Source of the DNA: Mytilus galloprovincialis
Taxonomy: Eukaryota > Mollusca > Bivalvia > Mytilida > Mytilidae
Reading direction: 5' to 3'
DNA: 64,000 nucleotides
Assembly: GCF_965363235.1 (NCBI RefSeq)
Contig: NC_134842.1
Span: 7,467,112 to 7,531,111, forward strand
Below, in pieces: positions 13,037 to 28,100 of the stretch. The stretch's first letter is position 1, and every line of letters starts with the position of its first letter. Both the position numbers and the translations under genes were made by a program. Below the pieces are notes generated by a model that was not told the DNA's origin, did no database searches, and was given only the letters and a program-made list of their open reading frames with translations.

Positions 13037-13127
13037 ATGAAGTGGAACATGTGTACATATTATAATTGTGTAACTTTATTTCTTCTCAACATGTTATTTG
13101 TTTCTATTACCGAATCAGTAACAACAG
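13037..13127 (+). CDS. Exon 1 of the Pif-like gene: signal peptide
   Basis: ATG at 13037 opens MKWNMCTYYNCVTLFLLNML..., a short basic start followed by a hydrophobic core and a plausible cleavage region around VSITES. It ends at 'caacag|gtgagt', leaving phase 1, which matches the phase of the giant exon. The bases before the ATG read 'aactatag|gagtg', so a 5' UTR intron may end just upstream. 'tatatatt' near 12994 is an alternative TATA-like site. Confidence 0.75.
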
Positions 13128-16100
13128 GTGAGTTATATGTAAGATATTAACATACATGGGTCATTATAAAAGAAAGTGCAAATTTCGACGAGGTAATATG
13201 TGGAAACATGATGTCATTTTGTTTATGTTTAACATAGCCCCAGCTCTTTGAAGTCAAATGGTCGTTCCCTATTTATTAGATATAGGAAGATGTGGTGTGA
13301 GTGCCAATTGTTTACTATGCTACTGTAACAAAATTAGAACACCAATATACGTGCTTTATATTGCTTGGGTTGGGTACGGACTGAATTGCCAAGTGGTCTA
13401 AGGCGTTCATCATCAACACTGAGGTAACGAGTTGTTCGGACACCGTACGGGGGAGGTGTGTTCGACATCGATCTTTATTGAAAGTTTTTGTCTGGTTGTC
13501 ACCGGCTCCCTCTCCTTCGTCCGATCAATCTTAAAATTTGATACAGAAGGTGAGCCTAACTTGCCTTTAAGCAGAATTCTAGGAACTCTTTTACTGAGAC
13601 AATGTACATTAAGTTCGAAGGCCCTTGACATTTTTCTAGACTTCAAGTACATTAAACTGCATAGTTTTGTGTTCACCAGCTTATTCCTTGAGGCATATAA
13701 TATATTCATGACGACAGGTTAAAACAAATCATCTAAATTATAGTAGGATATCTTGCATTATCAATTTATTTCCACTTTCACGACTTTTTCGTTGATGTCC
13801 AATCCAGGCAAGTTTTACAACAATATTTTTTTTTATGTTTAACATAGCCCCACCCCTTTGAAGTTAAATGGTCGTTCACTAAAGGACATTTTTTGAAGTA
13901 CCATTGGTCATTCAACAGGAAATAATTGAAGATAAAACCATGGCCACATGGACAAATACGGAAAGACAAACAAAGAACACTTCACTTAAAACAACAGATT
14001 AAGCAACAAGAAACTTTCAAACCCAGGGAAAATGTGGTGACCTAGAAGTCTAAATATATGCAAAAAGGACAGAGCCTGATTTATTTATGAGTACAAGTTT
14101 TTAAGTCCAAAATGATACAAAAAGTCAAAACAAAAATGTGATTAGGAAAAATCATCAACGAAACAGAAAATATGTAGGCACTGAGAGATAAGAAATAAAT
14201 TCTCGAAGATATATACTGAAATCAATCTACCACACCTGACGCTTTATAGCGGACATCAAATTGACAACCAACGATCTGCCGATAACGAATCATTTGTAGG
14301 ACAAAATCACGGTATGATTCGGGTAGCATTTTTTTCTTTGAAACATTATGTTATGTTGTTTTTACTGAATTGTTAAACAGATATGTTTAATAAAGTAGTC
14401 CAATTTAAATGACCACATTAATTTGTAATTTCAGGTTTAATAACACGAATATGAATGCAATTAATAATACGCCTGACTAATGAATTCAAGAAACATCACG
14501 AAAAACTAATTTTTAAACTAATTTTGCTTAACATTATCATTTTCATGTAAGATATAGCTAGCCAAATATATGTCTGTCAATCAAATAATGTCCTTGTAAA
14601 ACACTGCAACTGTGAAAAACCTCAGAAATGAAATATTCCGCGAAAACAGTCTAATCGAAAAAAAAAAAAAAAAAATTTAAAATGCAGTGACGGATCCAGA
14701 TGATTTAATAGGAGGGGTACTGAATGCCAAAGAGTGGGGCGCTCATATTCGCCGGGAAGACCAAATTTCGGCACTTACCGCAAAGAACCGAAAAGCAGAC
14801 AACGATTTTCGGCCAATTTCCTGAATGAAAAAATGATATCAAAGAAATATTTCTTAGGAATTCTTTGACTGATTGCACTAAATTTCAGTTCTTTACACCT
14901 TTGAAATGTCTGCTATTCACCTATAATGAAATTGATTGGACGAATATTGTTTAAAGCTGCAGTTATTTGGTTTTCAATATATGTGTAAAAACGGCAAATA
15001 TGTGCCCCCTTTTGATAAAACATCAGGAAATTTCAAATAGCCTTCAATCTTACTTTTCAGATGATTTTTTTCCATTTTAAAGTAGAAAATCAGGAAAAAA
15101 GGTCACATGATATAATTCTGTTTATTAGCTTATATCGAACTCAAAGCTAAAAGGGAAAGTCCCTCAAAACTGACATAAAAAATGTAAATTTTTTGAGAGA
15201 GGCATACACACTCAAAATGCCTCTTTAATAAAGAATTCCTTAATAGAGAGCTGCATCTGTCCAGAGGGTTCATCCTGGTAGATCATCTTTTCAAAGATTT
15301 ATAGCTCTAATAAGCGACTCAGTTGAAGGTTAAGGTACAACTACGTCACATACCAATTATGCAGCTGGAAATACGCCCAACTTTCCCCAGTCGTGATTCA
15401 TCATAGTTCAAATGTTCATGAGCAGCACGTCTGTATAATAGAAACTTTAGTACTTTAGATGATCCATGCGTTTTGATACTGTTCTTTATGATAAAATTTA
15501 TTTGTTTGAGTGCAATGTTTAATGAATTTGTTGCTGGAATATCTTTATTATTGGTTGTGTTGTCTTTCTTCTTTAGATATTGATTTATAATTGCCCCTTT
15601 GATATCTTCTTATATTTCTTTTCTATTTTTTTTGTAATTCGGTTGGAATTGTTGAAAAGATAGTAATACCCCCATTTAATTAAAGTCTTTATGACAATGT
15701 TTCCTTTTCGGATAAAGTAACTACAGAATGTAAAACAAAAATAATAGTCTTTTCTAATTATTTATCGATTTATGAATTTCGAACAGCGATATACTACTGT
15801 TGCCTTTACTAATCATTATTTTTCGGGTCGTGCCACGGAATTTCAAAACATTGCTTTAGAAAACATGTACCACATACATCAAGTAATTAGCACATATTTA
15901 TTTACTTTGCTGATTACTAATTAGTTAATGTAACACACCTGAACACTAGATGTGTCTTCTCTGACATGTCTTCAGGATAACTTGACACTAATTACCAAAG
16001 GAATGTTGAACCTCCATTTATCATCTAGAAATCCAACTATCATGACAGGAAACTTTTTAAATGGATTGTTTCTGATTTTTTCCTGCATCTTCGTTTTCTT

Positions 16101-19100
16101 CGTAGTTACGAGTCGGACTCTGTATTGAGAGTACTTGATTCGAGCGCATCTCAAACAGACAGGATACCAAAATTTAATGATATTTACAGTTAAATCACTA
16201 ATGTAGAAAGTATTTAAAACTATGGACGTTAGTTCTGCTGTCTAGATTGGACATTAGTCATGCTGTCTAGTTGAGATGTGGCTGGGTTCAGGACTTCGTA
16301 TTCTTTGTAGCCTTTAACTTTTTATAATGCTTCGGCCTCCACTTCATATTCTAGCTTTGTGTTCTATTCTCTTGTCCGTTCTTAATCTGGTTTTTCTAAA
16401 TGTGTGGCTACCCTTGGTTCTACTGTCTCCAGATGTGTAGTTTTTGTTGTATCAATGGTAATTCAAGAATGTTGGATCTGTTTTAACCTTCTGTTATATA
16501 GTGGTTCTCACAGAAAGTCATCTAAAACAACTGATAAAGTTGTGTTGGTCGGAGCGAAAGACTGATTTTTGAAGTTTGTTGTACCTGTGCCCTAAGTTAG
16601 GGGAGTGTTGGGCTGCCGCGAATATGCGCTTAACCCAGCCACATTCTGTATTGTCATGCCCCAAGTCAGGTGCATATATTTCAGTTTTATATTGTGTTGC
16701 TGTATGTCGTATTTGATTTTCGCTTATTGTTTTGTAGACAAAAAAGGCCGGTTATTGAGTAAGTCTTTAACATCTGTCAATATGGGATCCTTAATATTCT
16801 TCAACTTTTGGCTTTATAAATATTTTTATACATGTTATTGAGCGTCACTAATGAGTCTTATGTAGACGAAACACGCGTCTTGCGTACTAAATTGTAATCC
16901 TGGTACCTTTGATAACTAATTATAGCTTGCTATGCGGTATGACATTTGGTAATTGTAGAAGGCCGTTGTGTGACCAGAAGATGCTCAATTCCAATAAAGG
17001 CAACAGTAGTATACCGCTGTTCAAAACTCATAAATCCATGGACAAAAAACAAAATCGGGTTAACAAACTAAAACCGAGAGAAACGCATCAAATATAAGAG
17101 GAGGACAACGACACAACATTAAAATGTGACACACACAGAAACGGACTAAGCATTAGACAAAATCCTATGAGAATAAAAATATTTTTTTTTTATTGGATAG
17201 TTTTCTTTTTTCTTTATTGGATAGTTTTCAATCATGTTGAACGATGTTTCGACTACTATCCATCATACTATAATATAGCTCACACCTGTTAACGTTTTTT
17301 TTTGTGACTACATATACATGCAACTTATATTTCTACAGAACAAATGTGCATATAAATAGAAAAAAATCAAGGTTATTAAAGATGTCTTTCAAGAATTAAA
17401 GTTTGTCAAATGATCTTCGATCAAACTTCAAACTTACAATAGATTTATCAAATTGCTACAGTATCAACAGACATACATATTCTAAATTTGAATTTGTCAT
17501 TCAGAAGAAAAAAAAAACAAAAATAATATAAAATTCAAATTAGGATAAGGATTAAGAATGAGATCTTAATATGAAATACATTAATAGAAACCAACACTAT
17601 TGCGACGCAACATATTAAATAAGATGAAAATGTATTTCAGGTTTGTTTTACATGTTAACAATTTACTAGTAGAATAATGTTGCATTCCTAAACGTTCTTG
17701 CATTGTGTAATTTTTCATATAAAGGCGGTAGTCTGTCATATATTAGCAGCAAAACAATGCCGAGGAATACTAATTAATAATATGACCTTTTACAAAAAAG
17801 CCGAATAAGCAATTGGTACTGTAATTAAGATGTTCTTACTATACATGTGATATTCCATATCTATCGCGCCCAATGCGAATTAAGATGATGTCCTTTAGTC
17901 CGTTATCGCGACGAAAGAGGCATATTACATATTGTTGATACAAAATAATATTGCCCTAAAAAGATAAATCGGCTTATTGCCATAGAATGCCGAAAATTCA
18001 TAAGCTAGTGCTATGTTGCTAACTATAAAACCAGGTTTAATCGACTATTGTCTACATAAGAAAGTCAGAAATATGACAGTTGTTATACAATTGTATTATG
18101 TGTTTGAACTTTTGATCTTGCCATTTACTTTTTGAATTTTCTCCTCGGAGTTCAGTATTTTTGTGAATTATTGTATCTCATTTTATCTATAAACTTTATA
18201 TTATTTCAGACACAGTAAATTCATCTACCTCAGAAAAAGCAAATCCATTTTCATTAGAAGAATCATCATTAGACACATTTTCTGATGTAAATAGTTCATC
18301 GTTATCAGTCAATAACAACACATTTTTAAATGAATCAAATTCTATCAACGAACTAGAATCCAATTTAACATTGAGTAGAAACTTGTCTGTGATTGGTAGT
18401 GAAATTTCAAATTCAAGTATAAATGACAATGAAACCATCACAGATGATGTTGTCGTAAAAACAAAACAGCTAACAGCTGAAGATATAACATCACGAGGTA
18501 CACTAACAAATGAAGATATACCGTCACGAAGTGAACTAACACAAGAAACATCGACTTTATGTAAAGACTGTCCGAATGAACCACCTGTACCAGTGCAACA
18601 ACCTCCACCTTATCCGTCCGACGAAATGTTATCAAATCAGAATCAGGATATGAAGATTATTAAAGAAACACCGGAATTCACTCTAAACAAACATTTTCAA
18701 CCACGGGCAGGAAGAATTCCACAATCATGGATAGATAGTAAACCTGATATCGTTGAAGCTACAGCAAGACCCAAACAGAGGTCTACTACCATAAAACCAA
18801 TAATACAGCCTATTTTTGACCCAGAACTGCCTCCTCCACCTCCGGGGAGTTTTGCTTTTGGAAAGAAGGAAATGCTGTCTATTCCTGATAGTCAATCTTT
18901 AGGTTCAGATTTGACAGCTCCAATTACAACTGAAGATTTTACACAAGTTAAAAGTCAGCAACCAGCTGATTTTGAATTCCCGCCACAGCCAGAAGTGGAG
19001 TTACCTGGAAATTTTCAACCATTCAAAATTACTGAAACTGCATCCGACCTTGAATCTCAACCTATTTTAGAAACAGTTTCAATGGACCAAAAATTGACGT

Positions 19101-22100
19101 CACTTGATATCAAACAACCTTTAAATCAGTTGGACGAAGAACCCCCTCCTCCACCCCCTCATTTTAGTAGACCACCAACGATGAAATTTAAACAAGATAG
19201 AGAACGATCCCAACCGGTTCAGAGTGTACAAAATGTGCTAACCACATCACCACCGGAAGTTCTACAACCAAGAGGTCAACAATTAAATGCTGCCGCTTCC
19301 GAACAGCCATTCGCACCGGACCAACACATATCAGAAATTGATAAACAAATAATCGAATCAAAGTCTGACCAAATGTCTTCAGATACCATTGAAAAACAAA
19401 CGGCACCACTGAACCCTGAAACATTACACATAAAACCGAAAATAGCATTAGAATCTGACAACACTGGTGAGGATCAACAAAGGTCTTTTACACCAGATCA
19501 GTTGAAATCTGAGAGTCAACAGCTAACAAATATTAGTGAAGCTGACTATATGCAAACGAATGAGACGACAGTTTTGGGGTCATTACTAGATGAAAAACAA
19601 AATATGACAGATCAGATTAACCTTCAAAATGAAAATATGCCAACAACATCATTACTAGATCATATGCCGTCTATTAATCAAGATGTAGAATCAGACTTTA
19701 CAACAAATATAACTGCAGAGTTTGACGCAAGAAGCACTGCAGAGTTTGACGCAAACGAAACAGCAGAGTTTGTATCAAATGACACGACAGAGGTTAAATC
19801 AAGAAACACTTCAGAGTTTATTGCATTTAGCCCTACAGAGTTTGTAGCAAATGACACGGCAGAGTTTACATCAGATAGCATTGATGAAAGAACAGTACCA
19901 ATTTCAGAAATAAATCAAATATCAGAAACAATAAATAACATAAATAATACAATGAACGAAGAAATAGCATTACCACGAACAGATCAATTCCAAAATGAAC
20001 AGCAACTAAACAGTAGTATGGATTACATAAATCAGATATCTTTAGATACATTGCAGCCTGACGAATGGTATATATCAGAAAATCGAACCTTAATGGAAAC
20101 GCTAGAACAAAATATAACCGGAAGTGAAAAAACCGCTGAAATTAAAGCATTGAATATATCTTTGTTATCGGAACAAATGTCCATTGAAGGTCAACTTAAT
20201 CTTTCGGTAGATCAGAAACTAATTCCACAAGTCTTAGAAAATATTATCCCAGAAGACCAGATATCAGCAGATATTGAAGGTGCACTCGACAAGAAGAAAA
20301 TCATTGGTACTTCAGTTTTGGATCAGAATATAATCAAAAACGGCTCATTACCAATGGAATCAGAAACGCTAGATCAAATATCTATACGGATCCAAAATGC
20401 TTCCAACGCTGTTGAACTGAAAATTGAGAAACATATAGAAGAATCTGTTTCTGGACTTCAGCAATTGTCAGATTCAAACCTAACACAGTTTTTAAAAGAC
20501 AATGAGAAAGTAAAAACTACAATGGAGAATAAAATTCCAACTGAAATTCAAACTATCACTGATACAAACGGAACGACTTCCATGTTTGATCAGTTACATT
20601 CTGAGGGCCAGCTAGATGAATCACTTATACTGGGAGATGCAACTGATCAGCAACTGGAACCTTCTTTATCAACAGTAGAAGACAACGAGCTGTTGGAAAT
20701 TTTGAAAACAGCTGAGGATTTTAGTGCAGTTCCACAATCAGAAAGCCAACATTCACAAAACACTACCATAAACGATGGAAATCAAACTCAATCAGTTTTT
20801 GAGCAATTACCATCTGATGTTGAACAATCAGTGGGTACCAGTACAACTTTAGTTGAGATTACAACATTAACACCGGAACCAGAACTATCTGTGGGTACCA
20901 GTAAAACTGAAGTTGAGAGTACAACATTAACACCGGATCCAGTACTATCTATGTCAACCAGTATAACTGAAGTTATGATGAAGACAGAGGACATTGAAAT
21001 TACAACATTAACTCCGGATCCAGTACTCAATATAGGTAAAGAGCCAAAAGGTATCGACCATACAATGACAGGAACCTTGCCCCTTAATACAACTCCCTCA
21101 TTCGAGGTAACTACGAGTACACAGCAGCCACCACGGCCAGGTCAAATGCATTCTGAACTTCAAGAATCGTCTGCAACTGATAGACAACAACAGAGACCTG
21201 CCGACATTTCTAATTTGAATGAAAATCAAACTTTCCCAGACAACACTCAACAACGTCAGGATCAGAAAAACAAAGAAGAAATAAATGTGGAGACAGATAT
21301 ACCTCCCCCACCACCGAGACGAAGAACAGAATTAGTAGAGAAAGAAAGAAAAAATTTACCACCATCATTGAATGTATTGGAAGAGAACAGAAGGAAAGGT
21401 TTCCAACAAAATTCCGACCAACCACTACAGAGCCCCGAGTTATCCTCTGAATTACCGCCGCCACCACCAGGTTTCAAACAGGAAACTAAACACATTTTGA
21501 AGGACAAACCTATGACCTTGCTTAAAGAAACGGGCTTGTTGAAATCACAACAGGATGAAACGGATATTGCAAGTCAAGCCAAATATTCTGCATTATTTAA
21601 TCGAAACTCGCCATATTACCAGTCAATGTGGAAAATTAACACAAATCAGCCGTCAACAAAAATAAAACCGCAGACAACTCTTAATTCTATTGACCAGAGA
21701 CAATCGAGTAATAGTGCGGTCAGAAAAATGATAAATACGATTGAACAGGTTAGAACACGACCTAAGTCGGTTGATTCTTTAACTTTTTTTACACCAGGTG
21801 TGGTGAGAACTCAAACCCACCAGAATACTGATCGCAATAGTAATGTGAAAAGTCAACGTTCGGTACCACCTCTTTCAAAACAAATTAATAGTCAACAAAG
21901 TGCCGGTGTCGGCATACCACATGCAGGTTATACACCAGGAGTTCCTTTTATTCAGAATCACTTTTTACGTCGTAAACGTTGGAATGAGAGTAATCTACCA
22001 ATGGACATTGCATTTAAAACTGCAGTTCCAAAACAAGAACAATCTTATAACATACACGACAGGATGGCAGGAGGAAAAAAATATATAGAAGAAAAAGTGT

Positions 22101-25100
22101 ATTCTAATATTCCAATAAAGAAGAGATATTCGCTGAATGATCTGCGCATAAGCAAACTTAACAGACTAAATGAACTTAATAGATATTCAGATGTTAAACA
22201 TTCAAAGCATTTACAGAACAACATTGACATTAATAAAAATAGTTATAATTCACATCAAACTACACCTCGAACTAAACATCAGATAAAGGATATTATTTTA
22301 CATGGGAAAGTTCAACAATTCAAAAAATCAAATAGTAAGGTACATGCAAATGTTCTGCAGAATCAGAATAAGAATGACGCCCCACCGCCGATCATTTTAC
22401 GAACAGCAGATTCAACTGTGTTCAAGGTCTCGTATACACCACCTCCACCACCGCCACGAAAACTGACAACAGTGGCTCCACCGGAAACGATGAGCAAACC
22501 ACTTCCGGAAAACAAGCATATTTCTCCAAAACAATTCAAATCGAAGAAAATAACCTCCAACAATGTGACAAAAACCTCAGCATCTACGGAGTCTAACACG
22601 AAATCAACAGTATCGGTAATTGGAAATTCTTCACCAGAAATAAACCCCTCTTACACAAGAGAACTCTCAAATGCTTCTGGTAAGTTATGTTTATTATAGT
22701 TACGTAACTAACATAACAGTATGGTATTCACTGTGACGATATTAACTAAAACCATTAGATAAGCTACATATATTAATTTGGAATTTTTGGGAAAAGCAAC
22801 ACTATTGAATACAAAATAAAATACTTTTTTGTTTATGGAATATCAACAGCAACGAATGTATTTATGTGCTAATCACTATCATTAAAGATGTCACTGGCTT
22901 TTAGATCTTCTTAGTGATTATTTGGAAATATGAAATGCACATAATAAACAAAGGTATCATCAGCTCGGTAGATCTCAGTATTATGATTTGCAACAAACCA
23001 TCATCAAATCGTCTTTTGTAAATTTATAAATTGTTAAGAAAACCAAAGTTTTAAATCATTCAGCCAAGATGTAACTGAATATATTTGGCTATTATATTTG
23101 TTCACAAAGCTCTTCAACTGTTTGTGTTCTTACAAATCCAATGGCTTTCAAATTTTGCTTGAGCGTTCCTCCAGAAAAATACATTTTGTCATGTTTTATA
23201 ATCGTTTAAATTTAGATACTGACATTCAATGTGACAGTAATGTGATCTAGCAATGTGAGTTTTGTCCTGTGTGCCTGATTGAAAATACAAATAAAAAAAT
23301 ATTTTTATTGTACAATGTATTTTTCTTCCTCAGAAACGTGTGACAACTGTACGTACGTAAGTGATTTCTGTTACTTGAGAGAACCTACCAACTGTAACCG
23401 ATTTATAGTATGTTATAAACAAGGACACAAACTAAGAGCCACAGAAAAAGAGTGTTCATTTGGTCTGTTCTGGAGTCAAAGTAACCTAGCATGCACACAA
23501 CCATCCAGAGCACAGTGTCAAATAGGTACATTTTTTTTTTTAAATATGATTTTCAATAATTATACAATTCTACGGAGACTGATTTGAATTAGCAACCCTC
23601 AAATTGTATACGTAAATGAAGGATAAAATCTTCTTAGACTTTAGCACTGAATAAACTCAACATAGAAATCAGGTTTATAAGTGTGTACACCGGACGCACA
23701 TTTCGTCAACAAAAGACTCATCAGTGACGCTCGATTGAAAATTTGAATTGGATAGTGAAAGAAAACCCGTTATTTAAGAGAGGCAATTGCTTTTCTTGTC
23801 TGTTCTTGTAAATACGTTGTTTTAATCTTTTGGTGGCGATTGGAAAAAAAGAGGGTTCAGATCTGAAAAAAAAATAAATTATCAAACCTGTGCATGTCCT
23901 ATATCTAGAACCGTATCAGGATTGTTTTTTGATTCTGGAAAATATGGTCTTGGTGGTTTTTGCTTAATTTATGCACCCTCCTTTTTAGATCTTGATAAAC
24001 AAACAACATTCTTGTTGAAGACTTATATTAATGATACTCGTTATTTTTGTTTTTTGTTGTTGCTAAATTGTTCTTATGGTCGTTTATCCAAGACAGCAAT
24101 TTATTTATGTTAACTGTATTTAGTATGTTCATATATCAACAGGTTTTACTTATTTCATATTTTGCCGATTTTTTCAGATTGTCTCATTTACTTATTCAGT
24201 TACACTGAATTTAAATACACTTTTGATTTATAGATCCCTGTAGGACGAAAGGTGTTTACTTATTTCATATTTTGCCGATTTTTTCAGATTGTCTCATTTA
24301 CTTATTCAGTTACACTGAATTTAAATACACTTTTGATTTATAGATCCCTGTAGGACGAAAGGTGTTTACTTATTTCATATTTTGCCGATTTTTTCAGATT
24401 GTCTCATTTACTTATTCAGTTACACTGAATTTAAATACACTTTTGATTTATAGATCCCTGTAGGACGAAAGGTGTTTACTTATTTCATATTTTGCCGATT
24501 TTTTCAGATTGTCTCATTTACTTATTCAGTTACACTGAATTTAAATACACTTTTGATTTATAGATCCCTGTAGGACGAAAGGTGTTTACTTATTTCATAT
24601 TTTGCCGATTTTTTCAGATTGTCTCATTTACTTATTCAGTTACACTGAATTTAAATACACTTTTGATTTATAGATCCCTGTAGGACGAAAGGTGTCAGAT
24701 CTCACCCATATATCGGTAAATGTCGTGCATACTGGACATGTCGAAGACGTCGTTCTGATGCAAGATGTTGTCCGAATGGATATGCATATGGCGGTGGAAG
24801 AAACACGTGTGTTCCAAATAAAGACTGTAAAACAAATTGCATTACAAAAATCCCCGAAGTTCTTAATGGTATGTTTCATAATATTTTTGAATTTGGGAAA
24901 TGTTATGTTTATCGGATATTTACATTGAATGTGAGAAAATTTAATGACTGTTAACGTTATTACAGTTTACATTATTATTTGTCCATATATAAATAATATG
25001 TAAAACACGATTCACAGCTATCAACACACGTTTTTGGATTTTGAAAGCATTACAACTATTAGCTAAATAACCTACTAGCGACAAAGTGATAAATAAACTC

Positions 25101-28100
25101 ATCATAGATACAAGGACTAAATTTTTATATATACGCCAGACGCGAGTTTCGTCTATAACAGACTCGTCAGTGACGCTCGAATCCAAAAAAGTTAAAAAAA
25201 AAAATAAGTACGAAGTTGAAGTGCACTGAGATCCAATATTCATAAACGCAATACTAAAAAAGTATATAAGATAAAGGTATACTTAAGAATAAGTTTTTAG
25301 AAACTCTGAAATAAAATCTTCAACTAGACGCATGAATATAGAAAATGAATAGAAAACGCATGACAGAATTCGTCTCAGTCAATGTTTCATCAAATTACAG
25401 AACCAAACATCTACGATAAAAACGAATCTTTTCAAAAGATACGAGATCCGATACACAGCGTATATTCTCTTATACAATAGAAAGGTTGCATTTCAATAGT
25501 TTGCTTTAAAATTTGTTGCATTTTTTTGTCACGCTGATATTAGCTAATTAATTTAATATCTCCAGTCTTAGTCCGAATCTGCCGAGTGTTTTGGAAAATT
25601 ATAGTACACAGTGTAAGGCCAAAGCAACATTTTTCATTATTAAAAACATTTTCATTAAAGATTTTAAATTTTGAAATATTTATTACGGGTCTATCTGTTT
25701 ATGGGCTAGCGACAACCGGGGATATTGTTCTTTTTAACGACGTGCGTTAGCCAATGAAAATCCGAGAAATATACTTAGTCGAGGATAATTAAGTAGGCAC
25801 TTACATCAAGTTCTGAATGAGGATAACATGCTTTATTTTGTGTTTACAGTCCTATTCATTATATGAAAATTGTATGTTATCTGTCTGCTAAAAGCGTGTT
25901 CCCCCGAATAGCAATAGTTTATAACGCATTGTTTTATAGGCAAAATTTTCCATATTTGGTCTGGAGAACGATTAACTGAAAGAAAAGCGGATACAATGGA
26001 CCAAATTAATGAGATTTTTTAGAATAGTTTTTTATAAAATAAGCTATTGTTTTCAATTTCAGTGTGCCCTCTCAGAAAAGTTTCTGACTCCCCATTTGAG
26101 TATACAGATGGTGGGATGGTTCGTTCCTGTGCTCCCGGTACTCGGTTCGAAGAATCTATGTGCGCTTGTATTAGGAGCAATGTTGGTAACAGACCAGTAG
26201 AAAAGAAGCAAACACTTTTCGGTTATTATATATAAATAATTCCTATTCTGATTTGATTCATAACTGATTTTCTTAAATTGTTTGTTTATACATTTGCAAA
26301 TTTTTAAGAAACTATGGTTTCATCTACCTCAGGCAAAGCTGACTTTTAATGAATTTGTGTATTTTACTATGTCTTTTTTGTAATACATCCATGGCTTTCA
26401 CAGATCTTCACATATTCGGGTTTGAGCTTTACTGATGAAGGTTAACCTAGAAAAGCGATTGGGACGCATGAAATTGATAACATGGTCATGTTGAATTCAT
26501 TTTTAAGGGTAGTGAACTTCAACCCTGAATCGAAATAACCGATTACCAAGACATATTTATATTGATATGTCCTTAACATTTAAGGAATGACTGTTTTATT
26601 TTTTCTGTCTATGAAGAAATAACATAAAAAATTTGGTGCACACTGAATAACTCGCGTAGCGGGTTATTTCACAGTGTGCACCACATTTTTTATGTTTTTT
26701 CGAATAAACAGAAAAAATATTACAGTCATTTCTTATAATTTAATTCTAAATTCCATTTTAAGGTGGTACCCAACACTTCAACTAAAATTAATTTGGTTCG
26801 TTTAATTTTCTTGAAATTTTGACAAAGTACTTACTTTGACCCTTTGACAAAAATATAAAAAAAATTAAATAATAAAAATTTGAACCAACCGTTTTATCAG
26901 AAAAATTACACTGGTTATATAGCAGTTTGACAAACGCATATTTTGATCATTGAGAAGCTTAATATTCCCTTAACAACACAACGTAATTAAAACGTTCAGT
27001 TGATTTTACAGAGTTATCTCCCTGTAGTGTTAGGTACCACCTTAAACCGTAGAAAACCATGAAAAAACGCTGATGACTTCACGGTCACATGACTAAATTA
27101 TGTCTATGGGCTCATAACAAAATAACGTCAGCCAATCAGAAGTCGCGTTACATCCAAAATTAAATTATTTAATTATACAGAATATAATCGCATGTAATTA
27201 TAACATAATACATACAATTCCAAGAATTATTTAAAATTATGTGCAAATCCTTTCTATCTAATATTCATTGCATTCTGAATATTTGAAATTTTATTGTTAT
27301 TTTCATGCTTATGATTTGAACCAATAGCATTTTGATGTTTTTATGTTCATTAATAGTATTATATTATCTTTATATTATGTTATTTGCATGCATTTATCAT
27401 AAAGAAACAAATTAACATCATTATCCATTGTAGATCAACCTTTTCAATGTAAGCCTGCCATTAGTCTAGATTTTAGCGGATCCTCAAAAAATGCTTTCGA
27501 GGACAAATCCGGACAAAGTCAATCTATTGGTGTATCTAATGTCCTTCAGACGATTAAAAAGCAAGCAATGTTTAATGGACGTGGAAGCCTAAAACTGTGG
27601 CGTTTTTCGAATGTAGAACTTGGTCCTGAATTTGCCTTGCGTTTTAAGTTTTATGCACATGGAAGATCGCATCGTTCTGAAACATTGTTATCAAATTGTA
27701 TTGGGAAGAAGAAGGCTGCATTTGACATTAGACTTGAAACTGAAGTTTTAGAGATAGTGTTTACTGTGAAGACATCTGAAAGTCCTGAATCATATATAAG
27801 AATATTTTACAAGGTACAGTTAATAGATTTAGTTCATAATTCACAATTTTAGAAGTTTTAAAAAAATCGATTTGCATACATTCGTAGTGTAGTACTTTGG
27901 AAATCAAGGAGTTTTGTTTTACATATGTATATTTTTTTTATATATTATATATGCTGATGTTAGTCTTTGTCTCTTTTTTTGCCATCGCGTTGTGTGTATA
28001 TTTTGGGAGTTAGAGTGACACTTTGGTATCTTTCACCTTTCTTTGTAATATAATAAGTCGAATGGAAGAAGAAATTATTTAAAACAGATACGATTGGATG

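Larger units (their letters stand above)
13128..18209 (+). other. Intron 1 of the Pif-like gene (5.1 kb)
   Basis: I looked for a VWA-coding exon in frame between the signal exon and the giant exon and found none. The intron is filled with repeat fragments (R1, R3, R4, a tRNA-like SINE candidate). A short phrase 'gtttaacatagcccca...tttgaagt.aaatggtcgtt' occurs at both 13225 and 13838. Bases 14685-15400 begin 'cagtgacggatccag', a start typical of some MITEs, but no partner terminus was found. Confidence 0.6.

Noticed and set aside
13385-13470. tRNA-Leu/Ser-like gene
   Set aside because: The A-box is good but the B-box is poor and the acceptor and T stems do not pair.
13413-13722. Overlapping frames of about 97 codons on both strands
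   Set aside because: No motif, no splice signals, and overlap with a tRNA-like SINE head. Both strands open in the same place is typical of chance.
15972-16154. Minus-strand 60-codon frame with a fairly normal amino acid mix
   Set aside because: I could not tie it to any family or to exon signals, and it lies in a repeat-filled intron.
18196-22599. Minus-strand and alternative-frame openings inside the giant exon
   Set aside because: Mirror images of the biased codons of the plus-strand exon (long Pro, Thr and Glu runs). None shows a family motif or splice context.
24145-24694. CRISPR-like regular repeat
   Set aside because: Units are identical over all 110 bases with no unique spacers, the genome is animal, and the unit is clearly a piece of intron 3 and exon 4.
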